Shown: positions 33,523 through 42,020 of the stretch, in pieces
How positions within the stretch are numbered: the stretch's first letter is position 1
Layout of the letters: every line of letters begins with the position of its first letter
DNA from: Anaerolineales bacterium
GTDB lineage: Bacteria; Chloroflexota; Anaerolineae; Anaerolineales; UBA11579
Assembly (NCBI GenBank): GCA_025808555.1
Contig: CP075526.1
Span: 434,001 to 498,000 of the forward strand
Reading direction: 5' to 3'
DNA length: 64,000 nt
Notes under the pieces: model-generated
Seen by the model: the letters and a program-made list of their open reading frames with translations, nothing else
What the model was told of the DNA's origin: nothing
Database searches by the model: none
Translations under genes and position numbers: made by a program

Positions 33523-34478
33523 CAGCGCCTCACCAGATTGGTCAGGAAAAACCACAGGTTGGCCGGGCGCTCGGCCAGGCGGCGCATGAAGTAGGGATAC
33601 CACTCGCGGCCGTAGGGCACATAGATGCGCACAGGGTAGCCTTCGGCGGCCAAGGCCTGCTGCAGGTCACGGCGGATGCCAAACAGCATCTGGAACTCGA
33701 CCTGGGTTTTGGGAATGCCCAGCTCGGCGGCGTGCTGCTTGGCGAACTGAATGCGGGCCAGGTCCTGGCTGGCAACGGCCAGCATGGGCGGCCAGGGGCC
33801 GGCCACGCCCTCGGCGGCGAGCACGCTGTGGCCGGCATGCAAGAGCAGATCGGCCAGGCGGTCGTAGGCGGCATCCACATCAGCCTTGTCCGGGAAGGCG
33901 CGGTCGGCCGGCTCCATGTAAGCACCCTTGACGACGCGGATACGGGCACCTTCGGCGATCAGAGCGAGTACGTCAGCCTCGCTTCTATATAAGTACGACT
34001 GGATGACCACGCCGACATTATGCAAACCTTCGGCGCGCATTTTGCGGTACAGGGTCAGGGTGGTATCCACCCAGGGGGAGTCTTCCATATCAATGCGCAC
34101 GAAGACCTGGCGCTCGCTGGCCGCCTGCAGAATCTGGCGCAGATTACTTTCAACCAGCGCCAGGTCGAGCTTGAGGCCCAGCTGGGTCAGCTTGATGGAC
34201 ACGCCGGAGCGCACGCCGCTTTCGGCGATCTGTTGCACCGCCTCGATAATGCGGGCAGTGGAGGCGTTAGCAGCCGCCGCATCGGCTGTGTGCTCGCCCA
34301 GCAGGTCGAGCGTGGCAAGCATGCCGTCATTGTTGAGCCTGCGCACGGCGTGCAGGGCGTCTGACAGCTCGTCGCCGGCGACGAAGCGGCGCGCCATGCG
34401 CCGCGAGACGCCCAGGCTCATGATGAGGCGACGAGCCCAGTCAGCTTGTGAGAGATATATAAGAAAGCTACGTAGCAT
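33522..34478 (-). CDS. Proline dehydrogenase (monofunctional)
   Basis: The 318-residue flavoenzyme oxidises proline to pyrroline-5-carboxylate. Visible marks are VFVRIDMEDSPWVDTT, RVVKGAYMEP, and the C-terminal YVPYGREWYPYFMRRLAERPAN, which binds substrate and FAD. The start at 34478 (MLRSFLIYLSQADWARR) fits family N-termini better than the upstream ATG at 34517. No pyrroline-5-carboxylate dehydrogenase is next to it. Confidence 0.92.
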   Translation of the reverse strand: MLRSFLIYLSQADWARRLIMSLGVSRRMARRFVAGDELSDALHAVRRLNNDGMLATLDLLGEHTADAAAANASTARIIEAVQQIAESGVRSGVSIKLTQLGLKLDLALVESNLRQILQAASERQVFVRIDMEDSPWVDTTLTLYRKMRAEGLHNVGVVIQSYLYRSEADVLALIAEGARIRVVKGAYMEPADRAFPDKADVDAAYDRLADLLLHAGHSVLAAEGVAGPWPPMLAVASQDLARIQFAKQHAAELGIPKTQVEFQMLFGIRRDLQQALAAEGYPVRIYVPYGREWYPYFMRRLAERPANLWFFLTNLVRR

Positions 34479-34565
34479 GAGCGTTATGGGTTGCAGTTTT
34501 TGGAGGAAGGGTTGCATTCATACAACCCTAATACGCGGGATTCTAACACGCACAAGTGGATGCGA

Positions 34566-34571
34566 TATACT
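34566..34571 (+). promoter_or_regulatory. -10 box (TATACT) for the serine hydrolase gene
   Basis: TATACT lies 11 nt before the ATG at 34583, leaving a leader of about 4-5 nt. Confidence 0.45.
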
Positions 34572-34582
34572 CGCAACGTCTT

Positions 34583-36088
34583 ATGAGTTTCTACGTCCGC
34601 CCGCGCTCTTCATTCATGCGCCTGGCTGCCAGCTTCTTGCTGATCAGCACCCTCGTTCTTCTGATCATTCAGCTCATTCTATACAGCCGTGACCGCGCCA
34701 ACTTTCCCGCTGGCCTGGTGGTGGCAGGCATCCCCATGGGCGGCATCAGCCGCCAGCAAGCCGCCGAGCGCCTGTTGCGCATCTATAACCTGCCGGTGGA
34801 GCTGCGCTACGGCGACAGCATCATTCACATGGACCCGGCCATGGCCGAGTTCCGCCTGAACCTTGAAGGCATGATCGCCGCGGCAGACCAGCAGCGCACC
34901 AGCTCGCCCTTCTGGGGCGGCTTCTGGGATTATTTGTGGGGCAACGTATCCAACCCGGTGGAAGTGCCGCTGGATGCTACCTACTCTGAGGGCCTGTTGC
35001 TGCGCTATTTACAAGACGAAGTCTCGGCGCGCTACGACAAGGCACCCAGCCCGGCGCAGCCCATCGCCGGCACCACTCAGTTCCGCCTGGGCGAGCCTGG
35101 CACCACCATCAACATGGAAAATGCAGTAAGCCAGATCGAGAATGCGCTGTTCTCGCCTTCCCAGCGCACGGTCACACTGAGCATCCAACAGTCCGCCACG
35201 GCCCGCCCCAACCTGCAGAACCTGCAAGTGCAAATGCAGCAGATCCTTGAAGTGGCGGGCTATGACGGCATTGCTGACATTTACTTTCAAGACCTGGCCA
35301 CCGGGCAGGATCTGCACTTCATTTACCGCCTGGGCAGCAACCTGCCCAACCAGCCGGATATCTCTTTCACCGCCGCCAGCCTGATGAAGATCCCCGTGCT
35401 GGTGTCCTCCTTCAAGAACCTGGACACCGAGCCGGATGCGCGCATCCAGGAGCTGTTCCGCGAGATGATCGCCCAATCGCTCAACGAGGCCACAGACGCC
35501 CTCATGAGCGAAGTGATCGGCGGGCCACGCGCCCCGATCAGCGTAACCGAGGATATGCGCCAGCTGGGGCTGAACAACACCTTCCTGGCCGGCTACTTCT
35601 ACCTGGGGGCGCCGCTGCTGGAGCGCTACAGCACACCTGCCAGCCAGCGCACGGATGTGAACACCGACCCTGACCCCTACAACCAGACCACGCCTACGGA
35701 CATGGGCATGCTGCTCTCAGACATCTACCAGTGCGCCCAGGACGGCGGCGGCACGCTGCGGGCCGTGTTCCCTGACCAGATCAGCCAGGGTGAATGCCAA
35801 GACATGCTGGAGATCCTGAGCCAGAACCGCATCGGCATCCTGATCCAGGCCGGCGTGCCCGAGGGCACCCGGGTTGCCAACAAACACGGCTGGGTGACCA
35901 ACCCGAATACGCAGGTCATCAATGTAATGAGCGATGCCGGCATCGTGTTCACCCCCAACGGGGACTATGTGCTGGCGATCACGTTCTACCAGCCGGTGCA
36001 GCTGGTGTTCGACCCGATTTCAGTGATCTTCTCTGACCTCAGCGAGACGGTATACAACTACTACACCCTGCCCTCGCGGGACGAGTAG
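34583..36088 (+). CDS. Class A beta-lactamase-like serine hydrolase with VanW-type N-terminal domain
   Basis: The 501-residue protein has an N-terminal membrane helix (about 16-34) and a peptidoglycan-binding-like domain (GLVVAGIPMGGISRQQAAERL). A beta-lactamase/transpeptidase fold follows, with the nucleophile S266 and K269 (AASLMKIPVL) and a KHG triad box in VANKHGWVTNP. It is probably outside the membrane and acts on the cell wall or on beta-lactams. The first segment resembles YoaR/VanW proteins. Start 34583 is set by the promoter; a frame start at 34556 would precede it. Confidence 0.82.
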   Translation: MSFYVRPRSSFMRLAASFLLISTLVLLIIQLILYSRDRANFPAGLVVAGIPMGGISRQQAAERLLRIYNLPVELRYGDSIIHMDPAMAEFRLNLEGMIAAADQQRTSSPFWGGFWDYLWGNVSNPVEVPLDATYSEGLLLRYLQDEVSARYDKAPSPAQPIAGTTQFRLGEPGTTINMENAVSQIENALFSPSQRTVTLSIQQSATARPNLQNLQVQMQQILEVAGYDGIADIYFQDLATGQDLHFIYRLGSNLPNQPDISFTAASLMKIPVLVSSFKNLDTEPDARIQELFREMIAQSLNEATDALMSEVIGGPRAPISVTEDMRQLGLNNTFLAGYFYLGAPLLERYSTPASQRTDVNTDPDPYNQTTPTDMGMLLSDIYQCAQDGGGTLRAVFPDQISQGECQDMLEILSQNRIGILIQAGVPEGTRVANKHGWVTNPNTQVINVMSDAGIVFTPNGDYVLAITFYQPVQLVFDPISVIFSDLSETVYNYYTLPSRDE

Positions 36089-37081
36089 CTATTCGCCCGG
36101 GTAGCGCATGCCCCAATGCGCCCGTAGCGTATCCAGCGTGCGCATGATCGCCAGTGACTCATCCAGCGGCATGGCCTCGCTTTCCAGCTGGCCGGCTGCC
36201 AGGCAACTGGCCACCTCGGCGGCCTGGTAGCCGTAGCCCTGCCCTTTGTAGGGCGCGGTGAGAGTGCGGGTGCCGCCCCCTTGCTGCAGGTGCAGGCGGC
36301 GCATTTTCCAACCGCCGCGGTCCATCTCGATGCGAATATTGCCCTCGCTGCCGAGCAGCATGATGTCGTGGCGCATGCGGCCGTCGAAGCCAGCCGCCAG
36401 CTGCGCCGTGGCGCCGCTGGCGTATTGGAACGTGGCGGCGAAGCGGATATCTACTCCAGTGGGCGCCAGCAGAGCCTTGGACATGATCTCCTGCGGCTGG
36501 CCGAAGACCAGGCTGGCGAAGGAGACGGGGTAAATGCCAAGGTCGAGCAGCGCACCGCCGCCCAATGCCGGGTTATAGAAGCGATTGTCGTCTACGATGG
36601 GCGGCTGGGAGAAGAACGCGGCGCTGAGGTGCAGCGGCTGGCCGATTGCGCCGCGCTGCAGGAGTTCTCGCAGCCTGGCGACCAGCGGGAGCCACCGCAC
36701 CCACATCGCTTCCATCAGAAATAGTTTGCGAGAACGGGCCAACTCGATGAGTTCGGCCAGCTGGGGCGCGTTGAGAGTGAAGGTCTTCTCGCACAGCACC
36801 GGCTTACCTGCGAGCAAGGCGGCTTTCGTTTGCTCATAGTGCAGGTTATTGGGCGAAGAGACGTAGACCACGTCGATGGCCGGGTCAGCCAGCATGGCGT
36901 CCAGCGAGCCGTACGCCTGCCCGCCGAAGCGGCGGGCAAAGGCCGCCGCCGACTCAGGCGTACGGGAGAACACGCCGCCAACGCGGCTACCCTGCGCAAA
37001 GCGCAGGTCGGCCGCCATGGCGGCGGCCATCTTGCCGGCGGCGACGAAGCCCCAGGTGGTTGGTTGGCGGGATGCGGGCAT
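36089..37081 (-). CDS. Gfo/Idh/MocA family oxidoreductase
   Basis: The 330-residue NAD(P)-dependent oxidoreductase has an N-terminal Rossmann fold (GFVAAGKMAAAMA, VVYVSSPNNLHYEQTKAALLAGKPVLCEKTFTL) with the catalytic Lys in CEKTF, and the C-terminal family domain (GGGALLDLGIYPVSFA). Substrates in this family are sugars or diols; I cannot specify. The start at 37081 (MPASRQPTTWG) is supported by TATACT 11 nt upstream. It ends one base after the serine hydrolase stop, convergently. Confidence 0.88.
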   Translation of the reverse strand: MPASRQPTTWGFVAAGKMAAAMAADLRFAQGSRVGGVFSRTPESAAAFARRFGGQAYGSLDAMLADPAIDVVYVSSPNNLHYEQTKAALLAGKPVLCEKTFTLNAPQLAELIELARSRKLFLMEAMWVRWLPLVARLRELLQRGAIGQPLHLSAAFFSQPPIVDDNRFYNPALGGGALLDLGIYPVSFASLVFGQPQEIMSKALLAPTGVDIRFAATFQYASGATAQLAAGFDGRMRHDIMLLGSEGNIRIEMDRGGWKMRRLHLQQGGGTRTLTAPYKGQGYGYQAAEVASCLAAGQLESEAMPLDESLAIMRTLDTLRAHWGMRYPGE

Positions 37082-37130
37082 GTATTTGAGGGAGTATACA
37101 GGAGAGGAAGTTATAGCTGAGTGCAGACTG

Positions 37131-37136
37131 TATAAT
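37131..37136 (+). promoter_or_regulatory. -10 box (TATAAT) for tRNA-Arg
   Basis: TATAAT lies 8 nt before the first base of the mature tRNA. Confidence 0.6.
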
Positions 37137-37144
37137 TGAAATAT

Positions 37145-37218
37145 GCGCCCATAGCTCAACTGGACAGAGCGACTGACTTCGGATCAGTAGGTTGTGGGTT
37201 CGACTCCTGCTGGGCGCG
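37145..37218 (+). tRNA. tRNA-Arg (TCG anticodon)
   Basis: The acceptor stem GCGCCCA/TGGGCGC is complete. The anticodon arm ACTGA-CTTCGGA-TCAGT gives TCG, which reads CGA/CGN arginine codons. The T-loop is TTCGACT. The discriminator base is G and CCA is not encoded. Length is 74 nt. Confidence 0.95.
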
Positions 37219-37250
37219 CTAGGCAAATGGCTTTGCCATTTACCTTTTAG

Positions 37251-37304
37251 GGAGTTTCTACTCGGCTTCGCCGAGTTACCGAGCTTTGCTCGGGACGAAA
37301 CTCC
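37251..37304. repeat. Three-way-junction palindrome downstream of tRNA-Arg
   Basis: GGAGTTTC (37251-37258) pairs with GAAACTCC (37297-37304) and encloses two perfect hairpins, ACTCGGC/GCCGAGT (37260-37276) and CCGAGC/GCTCGG (37279-37293). A further hairpin, AAATGGC/GCCATTT, lies at about 37225-37241. No T run follows directly. Confidence 0.75.
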
Positions 37305-37322
37305 TTACACTTTTAAGTAACC

Positions 37323-38717
37323 CTAAAGTCCCATAACCGTCTTCGCAATGTACAAGTAAATAGCCAAACCCGTCGCGTCCACCAGGGTCGTGATGAGCGG
37401 GGCGCTGACCGCGGCCGGGTCGATCTTGAGGCGCTGGGCCAGCAACGGGATCAGCGAGCCGATGGTGTTGGCCCAGGTGCAGATGACCAGCACTGAGAGC
37501 GCCACAGTGAGGGCCAGCGCATCGCTGGAACCCCAGAACTTGGCGCGCATGTAGGAGACCGAGCCGAGCAATAGGCCGATGAGCAGGCCGCTGAATAGCT
37601 CGCGGCCGATGACTTTGAAGCTGTCGCGCGGGGTCACCTCGCCCAGGGCCAGGCCGCGGATCAGGGTCGAGACGGTTTGGGCGCCGGTGTTGCCGCCGGT
37701 GCCGATGAGCAGCGGGATGAAGAACGAAAGCGCCACCACGGCGGCCAGCTCGCTCTCAAAATGGCGCAGCACCATGCCGGTCAGCGTTTCGGCCACGAAC
37801 AGCAGCAGCAGCCAGCCGATGCGGCGGGAGATGGCGGTGCGGATGGGGATGGTGAAATAGGGCTGGTCCACCGGGCCGCTTTCCACACCACCGAAGCGCA
37901 GAATGTCCTCGGTGCTTTCGGCAGCCAGCACGTCGATCACATCGTCGACCGGGATGATGCCGAGCATGCGCCCGCTCACATCCAGCACGGGCATAGCCAG
38001 ATAATCGTAGTGCGAGAGCAGGCGGGCCACCTCTTCACGGTCGGTCTCGGGCGTGACGCTGACCAGTTGGGTGTTCATCAGCTCGCCCAGTTTCTTGCGG
38101 GCCGGGGCCACTACCACCTCGCGCAGCGAGACCACGCCTTCCAGGCGGTCTTCGTCATCCACGACATACAGATTGGTCAGGGTCTCGGCGGCGGCGTTCA
38201 TGCGGCGCAGGCGCACCAGAGTTTCGGCGGCGCGCCAATCTTTGTGCACGCGCACGAACTTCTCGGTCATCATGCGACCGGCGCTGTGGATGGAGTACTG
38301 CAGCAGGCGCTGGATGTCGAGAGCGTGCTGCGCATCCATCGCCTCGAGGATCACCGAGCGGCGGCGCGGGAACAGCGGCACGATCTGGGCCGCCTCGTCC
38401 ATGGGCATCTGGTCCACAATGGCGGCGATCTGGCCCACCTTCAGCGGGCCAGCCACCTGGCGCACCAGGTTGGGCGGCAGCTCGCCGAGCACGGCGGCCT
38501 GGCGCTCCAGCTCCAGGGCGGCGAAGACGCGGCGGCGCTGGCCGGTATTGAGGCGCTCCATCACATCGGCAATGTTTGCCGGGTGCTGGTGCTCCAGAGC
38601 GGCTTTCAGCGCTGTGTTCTGGCGGCGGGTCAGCGCCTCACGGATATTGCGCTCCAACTGCTCAGTGTTCACCAGTGCGCTCTTGGTACGCTTCTTCTCA
38701 TTCATCTGACTTTTCAT
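37323..38717 (-). CDS. mgtE: Magnesium transporter MgtE
   Basis: The 464-residue protein has the MgtE layout. A helical N domain (about 30-140) contains the Mg-sensing repeats, two CBS domains follow (about 150-275, with VVDDEDRLEGVVSLREVV and LDVSGRMLGIIPVDDVIDV), and a five-helix channel completes it (about 300-464, ending with the Asp-bearing TTLVDATGLAIYLYIAKTVMG). Residues in the N and CBS domains sense cytoplasmic Mg and close the pore. It is divergent from pckA. Confidence 0.93.
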   Translation of the reverse strand: MKSQMNEKKRTKSALVNTEQLERNIREALTRRQNTALKAALEHQHPANIADVMERLNTGQRRRVFAALELERQAAVLGELPPNLVRQVAGPLKVGQIAAIVDQMPMDEAAQIVPLFPRRRSVILEAMDAQHALDIQRLLQYSIHSAGRMMTEKFVRVHKDWRAAETLVRLRRMNAAAETLTNLYVVDDEDRLEGVVSLREVVVAPARKKLGELMNTQLVSVTPETDREEVARLLSHYDYLAMPVLDVSGRMLGIIPVDDVIDVLAAESTEDILRFGGVESGPVDQPYFTIPIRTAISRRIGWLLLLFVAETLTGMVLRHFESELAAVVALSFFIPLLIGTGGNTGAQTVSTLIRGLALGEVTPRDSFKVIGRELFSGLLIGLLLGSVSYMRAKFWGSSDALALTVALSVLVICTWANTIGSLIPLLAQRLKIDPAAVSAPLITTLVDATGLAIYLYIAKTVMGL

Positions 38718-38805
38718 AAGGCCCTCGCAGCGGCGATTTTAACCGCCAACCGATTGCTGATACAATTTTTAGAGCTATCAACGACCCCGATCCCGAGGAG
38801 ATTGA

Positions 38806-40449
38806 ATGCCGGTCAAAAAGAAGTTGCAGCGCAAAGCCACCAGCAAAAAGACGACCAAGACAACAACGAAACGCAAACCTGTAGCCAACAAACCGGCTGC
38901 CTTGAGCCTGAAGAAGGCCATTTACAACCTGACCACAGCCGAAAGCTATGAGCACGCCGTGCGCAATGGCGAGATCCAGCTCACCGCGGCCGGCCCGCTG
39001 AACGCGGTCACCACCCCGCACACCGGGCGCTCACCCAAGGACCGCTTCGTGGTGCGCGAAGCCTACAGTGAGAACGATGTGCACTGGGGCAAGGTCAACA
39101 CCGAGATCAGCGAGAAATACTTTGACCGTCTGCACCAGAAGATGGTCGCCCATCTCAACAAGCAAGACAAACTCTATGTGCGCGAGGTGTATGCCTGCGC
39201 CGACCCGGCCTACGAGATGCCGGTACGTTTTGTATCCACCTCGGCCTGGCACATGCTGTTCGTCAAGAACATGTTCCGCCACAAGGCCGATCTGAGCAAT
39301 TTTGAAGCCGAGTTCACCGTGCTGCACGCGCCCGAGCTGCAGGCCAACCCGAAGACGGACGGCGTGCGCTCTGGCACGTTCATCGTGCTCAACCTGGCCA
39401 AGAAGATGGTGCTGATCGGCGGCACGCGCTACGCCGGCGAGCTCAAGAAGTCGATCTTCTCATCGCTCAACTATCTGCTGCCCAAGCAGGGCGTGCTCTC
39501 GATGCACTGCTCGGCCAACGTGGGCAGCGACCGGCGCACGGCGCTTTTCTTCGGCCTGTCGGGTACGGGCAAGACCACCCTCTCGGCCGACCCCTCGCGA
39601 GCCCTGATCGGCGACGACGAGCACGGCTGGAGTGATAACGGCGTCTTCAACCTGGAGGGCGGCTGCTACGCCAAGGTCATCAAGCTCTCCCAGAAAGCCG
39701 AGCCGGATATCTGGGCGGCTTCGCATCGTTATGGCACCGTACTGGAGAATGTGGTGCTCAATCCAGACCGCACTCTGAATCTGGACAGTGACGAGATCAC
39801 CGAGAACACTCGCTCCGCATACCCCCTCAACTTCAACTCAAATACAGACCCTGATGGCATGGCCGGCCACCCCAACCACATTGTGTTCCTGACCGCGGAT
39901 GCCTGGGGCGTGTTGCCGCCGATCTCCAAGCTGACGCCCGAGCAGGCGATGTACTACTTCCTCTCCGGCTACACGGCCAAGCTGGCCGGCACCGAGCGCG
40001 GCGTCACCGAGCCGCAGGCCACCTTCTCGGCCTGCTTCGGCGAGGTGTTCATGGTGTGGGACCCGACGGTCTACGCTGAGATGCTGGCCGAGAAGATGCG
40101 CAAGCACAACACACAGGCCTGGCTGGTCAACACCGGCTGGACCGGCGGCCCCTACGGCGTGGGCAGCCGCATGAAGATCGACTATACGCGTGCCATGGTG
40201 CACGCCGCGGTGGAAGGCAAGCTGGACGGCGTGGCCACGCAGACGGACCCGGTGTTCGGCCTGGCGATCCCCACCAGCGCGCCGGACGTGCCCAGCGAGG
40301 TGCTGAACCCGCGTGACACCTGGGCCGACAAGGCCGCCTACGACGCGCAGGCGGCCAAGCTGGCCGCCGAGTTCCACAAGAACTTCAAACGCTTCGAGGG
40401 CAGCGCCAGCGCGGCGATCAAGGGCGCCGGTCCGGTGGCTGGGCGGTAG
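38806..40449 (+). CDS. pckA: Phosphoenolpyruvate carboxykinase (ATP)
   Basis: The 547-residue enzyme converts oxaloacetate and ATP to phosphoenolpyruvate, the entry to gluconeogenesis. The kinase loop GLSGTGKTTLS (250-260) and the metal site IGDDEHGWSDNGVFNLEGGCYAK are present, as are HTGRSPKDRF and NTGWTGGPYGVGSRM. The N-terminus carries an unusual Lys/Thr-rich tail (about residues 4-24) not needed for the fold. A TACAAT-type -10 and a GAG ribosome site precede the ATG. Confidence 0.96.
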   Translation: MPVKKKLQRKATSKKTTKTTTKRKPVANKPAALSLKKAIYNLTTAESYEHAVRNGEIQLTAAGPLNAVTTPHTGRSPKDRFVVREAYSENDVHWGKVNTEISEKYFDRLHQKMVAHLNKQDKLYVREVYACADPAYEMPVRFVSTSAWHMLFVKNMFRHKADLSNFEAEFTVLHAPELQANPKTDGVRSGTFIVLNLAKKMVLIGGTRYAGELKKSIFSSLNYLLPKQGVLSMHCSANVGSDRRTALFFGLSGTGKTTLSADPSRALIGDDEHGWSDNGVFNLEGGCYAKVIKLSQKAEPDIWAASHRYGTVLENVVLNPDRTLNLDSDEITENTRSAYPLNFNSNTDPDGMAGHPNHIVFLTADAWGVLPPISKLTPEQAMYYFLSGYTAKLAGTERGVTEPQATFSACFGEVFMVWDPTVYAEMLAEKMRKHNTQAWLVNTGWTGGPYGVGSRMKIDYTRAMVHAAVEGKLDGVATQTDPVFGLAIPTSAPDVPSEVLNPRDTWADKAAYDAQAAKLAAEFHKNFKRFEGSASAAIKGAGPVAGR

Positions 40450-40472
40450 CTAAAAACAATCTCAAAAAAAAA

Positions 40473-40505
40473 AGAGCGCAGCCTTAGCTGCGCTCTATTT
40501 TTTGT
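40473..40505 (+). terminator. Intrinsic terminator of pckA
   Basis: AGAGCGCAGC and GCTGCGCTCT (40473-40482, 40487-40496) pair over 10 bp with a CTTA loop. ATTTTTTG follows. The A run before the hairpin could make it bidirectional. Confidence 0.88.
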
Positions 40506-40513
40506 TGTTTAAC

Positions 40514-40640
40514 GTCATTGCGAGGACGTGAGGCGGCGGAGCCGCTGAACAACGAAGCAATCTCCACTTGTGCTTGCGTAAAGCCTGGGGATTGCTTCGA
40601 CGGTTGCCGCTGCTACGCAGCGCCTACTCCTCGCAATGAC
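40514..40640. repeat. Dispersed intergenic repeat, copy 5 (full length)
   Basis: The 127-nt element starts GTCATTGCGAGGACGTGAGG and ends CTCCTCGCAATGAC. Internal arms CGAAGCAATC and GATTGCTTCG also pair, so the whole unit is a long hairpin. Confidence 0.85.
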
Positions 40641-40655
40641 AATGATGGCGATCCT

Positions 40656-40751
40656 GTCATTCCGAGCGAAGCGAGGAATCCTTTAGGGCATAAAAGATCT
40701 GGCCTGGATATTGAAATAGCCAAAGGATCATTAGCGCTGCTTCGGAATGAC
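40656..40751. repeat. Dispersed intergenic repeat, copy 6 (full length)
   Basis: The 96-nt element starts GTCATTCCGAGCGAAGCGAG and ends GCTTCGGAATGAC, with internal arms ATCCTTT and AAAGGAT. It follows copy 5 after 15 nt. Together they fill the 315-nt gap between pckA and the D-amino-acid oxidase gene. Confidence 0.85.
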
Positions 40752-40764
40752 AAGCACTAAGGAG

Positions 40765-41712
40765 TCAGGTTCCCAGCGACACTACTTCTTCTGCACATCC
40801 CCAGCTTAAAGTAAAACCAGCGCCACCATGTCCGTAATTATGGATTACGCGAGTCTTCCCAAGAGTTTCAGCCTCCAGGCGCACTTCGTGGCGCACCGGG
40901 CGCAGGCCTACGCCTGCGCCAACCACCTGCACCTCGCCGAAGGCGGGGTGCAGGTTGGCCGCCTTGGCCAGGATCTCGGCCTGGTCTGCGGCGCGCACGG
41001 TGGTATCCCAGTCGTCGGCTTGCGCCGTACCGCCCAGCACGATATCCGCGCTGCGCGGGATGATGTAACCCAGCCCGTTCGGCCCTTCGTCATCCAGGAT
41101 GCTGTGTACCACTCCATTCGGGCGCACTTTCACAGTTTGGCCGCGCACCGGATACAGGCTGGTATCACCGGCCAACTGGCGTGAGCCCAGCCCGGTGCAA
41201 TTGACCACCAACTTGCTCTCGGCCAGCGCCTGGTCCAAGCTTGCTACCTCGCGTTGAGTAATATTCCCACCCAGGCGCAAGAACCACGCCACCAAGTAGT
41301 CCATGTACGCGCTGGTATCGATCACGACCGACTCGGTTTCAAAGCCGTCCACATAGCCGGCGGGCAGCTCGGCGGCTGCCAGGCGGCGGTAGCCGGCCAC
41401 CGCCCCCGCCCACCAGGGCGTCTCGACCGGGTGGGCGTACAGGTCCTGCACCAGGGTCGGGCGGCAGCCGCTGGCCGGGTCAGGCAGCAGGTGTTGCTTG
41501 AAATACGCAAGCGTGGCGCTGGCCCAGGGGCCAACCCGCTCAATAGGATGCGCCAGGTACGGGAACCACAGCGCGGCGGCCTGGTTGGAGGTGGTGTGCG
41601 GCGGCAGTTCACGGGCCCAGATGGTGACGGCGTACCCGGCCTGCAGGAGCAGGATGCCGCTGCTCAGGCCGGACACGCCGCAGCCGAGCACGAGGGCGGA
41701 TCGTTGCGTCAT
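40765..41712 (-). CDS. D-amino-acid oxidase family flavoprotein
   Basis: The 315-residue protein has the N-terminal FAD-binding motif LGCGVSGLSSGILL, the middle NCTGLGSRQLAGD segment and the C-terminal NYGHGGAGFTLSWGCAEEV characteristic of eukaryote-like D-amino-acid oxidases. It would deaminate D-amino acids with hydrogen peroxide as product. The start at 41712 (MTQRSALVLGCG) is supported by TAGAAT 7 nt upstream. No signal peptide is seen. Confidence 0.9.
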   Translation of the reverse strand: MTQRSALVLGCGVSGLSSGILLLQAGYAVTIWARELPPHTTSNQAAALWFPYLAHPIERVGPWASATLAYFKQHLLPDPASGCRPTLVQDLYAHPVETPWWAGAVAGYRRLAAAELPAGYVDGFETESVVIDTSAYMDYLVAWFLRLGGNITQREVASLDQALAESKLVVNCTGLGSRQLAGDTSLYPVRGQTVKVRPNGVVHSILDDEGPNGLGYIIPRSADIVLGGTAQADDWDTTVRAADQAEILAKAANLHPAFGEVQVVGAGVGLRPVRHEVRLEAETLGKTRVIHNYGHGGAGFTLSWGCAEEVVSLGT

Positions 41713-41719
41713 GCCTATC

Positions 41720-41725
41720 ATTCTA
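41720..41725 (-). promoter_or_regulatory. -10 box (TAGAAT) for the D-amino-acid oxidase gene
   Basis: Minus-strand TAGAAT ends 7 nt before the ATG, so the message would be leaderless or nearly so. Confidence 0.5.
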
Positions 41726-41756
41726 GACCCACTTTGTACCAATCCTCGCAAAAAGC

Positions 41757-41785
41757 TTGACTCAGGCTTAAAATGCCTGTATATT
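41757..41785 (+). promoter_or_regulatory. Promoter of the bmp transport operon
   Basis: TTGACT (41757-41762) and TATATT (41780-41785) are separated by exactly 17 nt. It is the best -35/-10 pair I see in the window. Predicted start of transcription is near 41791-41792, where the leader's first stem begins. Confidence 0.75.
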
Positions 41786-41790
41786 GTGGC

Positions 41791-41936
41791 CTTACCCTCA
41801 CCAACCGCCATGTATACGCCTACTCCATAAGGACGCATGCACGGCTTCTACCTCCCCCCGGTATCGAAGCCACACGGGGAGGAGTGTAAGACCCAGCCGA
41901 AATCACGTCCCATCATCTTGATGGGACGTTTGTTTT
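41791..41936 (+). promoter_or_regulatory. Riboswitch-like leader with pseudoknot and terminator, upstream of bmp
   Basis: CTTACCCTC (41791-41799) can pair with GAGTGTAAG (41882-41890), one mismatch, closing a domain. Inside, GGCTTC/GAAGCC (41843-41848, 41866-41871) with TACC/GGTA forms a hairpin whose C-rich loop can pair with GGGGAGG (41876-41882): CCTCCCC at 41851-41857 makes a 7-bp pseudoknot. A terminator hairpin follows at 41905-41929 with TTTGTTTT. The fold fits no riboswitch class I can name with confidence. The downstream operon suggests a nucleoside, purine or related ligand. Confidence 0.55.
41905..41936 (+). terminator. First terminator in the bmp leader
   Basis: ACGTCCCATCA (41905-41915) pairs with TGATGGGACGT (41919-41929); TTTGTTTT follows. 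It lies about 115 nt after the predicted transcription start and 120 nt before the bmp start. Confidence 0.82.
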
Positions 41937-41969
41937 CCCGCATTGCACAACCAAGTCAAAGCGAACATC

Positions 41970-42020
41970 AAAGCTGAGGAGGTGACCCGAGAGCGAGCTC
42001 ACCTACCTCAGCTTTTTATT
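41970..42020 (+). terminator. Second, tandem terminator in the bmp leader
   Basis: AAAGCTGAGG (41970-41979) pairs with CCTCAGCTTT (42006-42015) and AGGTGA (41980-41985) with TCACCT (41999-42004), then TTTTTATT. The 5' arm includes AGGAGGTGA, a perfect ribosome-binding sequence that would be hidden in the hairpin. Confidence 0.75.

Noticed and set aside
22999-40751. Intergenic palindromes read as CRISPR or as attachment sites
   Set aside because: No regular spacing, no spacers and no cas genes. Copies occur at many unrelated intergenic places, so they are dispersed repeats.
41791-41936. Purine (guanine/adenine) riboswitch or c-di-GMP-I riboswitch
   Set aside because: Only fragments match (TTCTACC; GGACGCA-like). 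The purine three-way junction and the GEMM tetraloop-receptor parts are missing.
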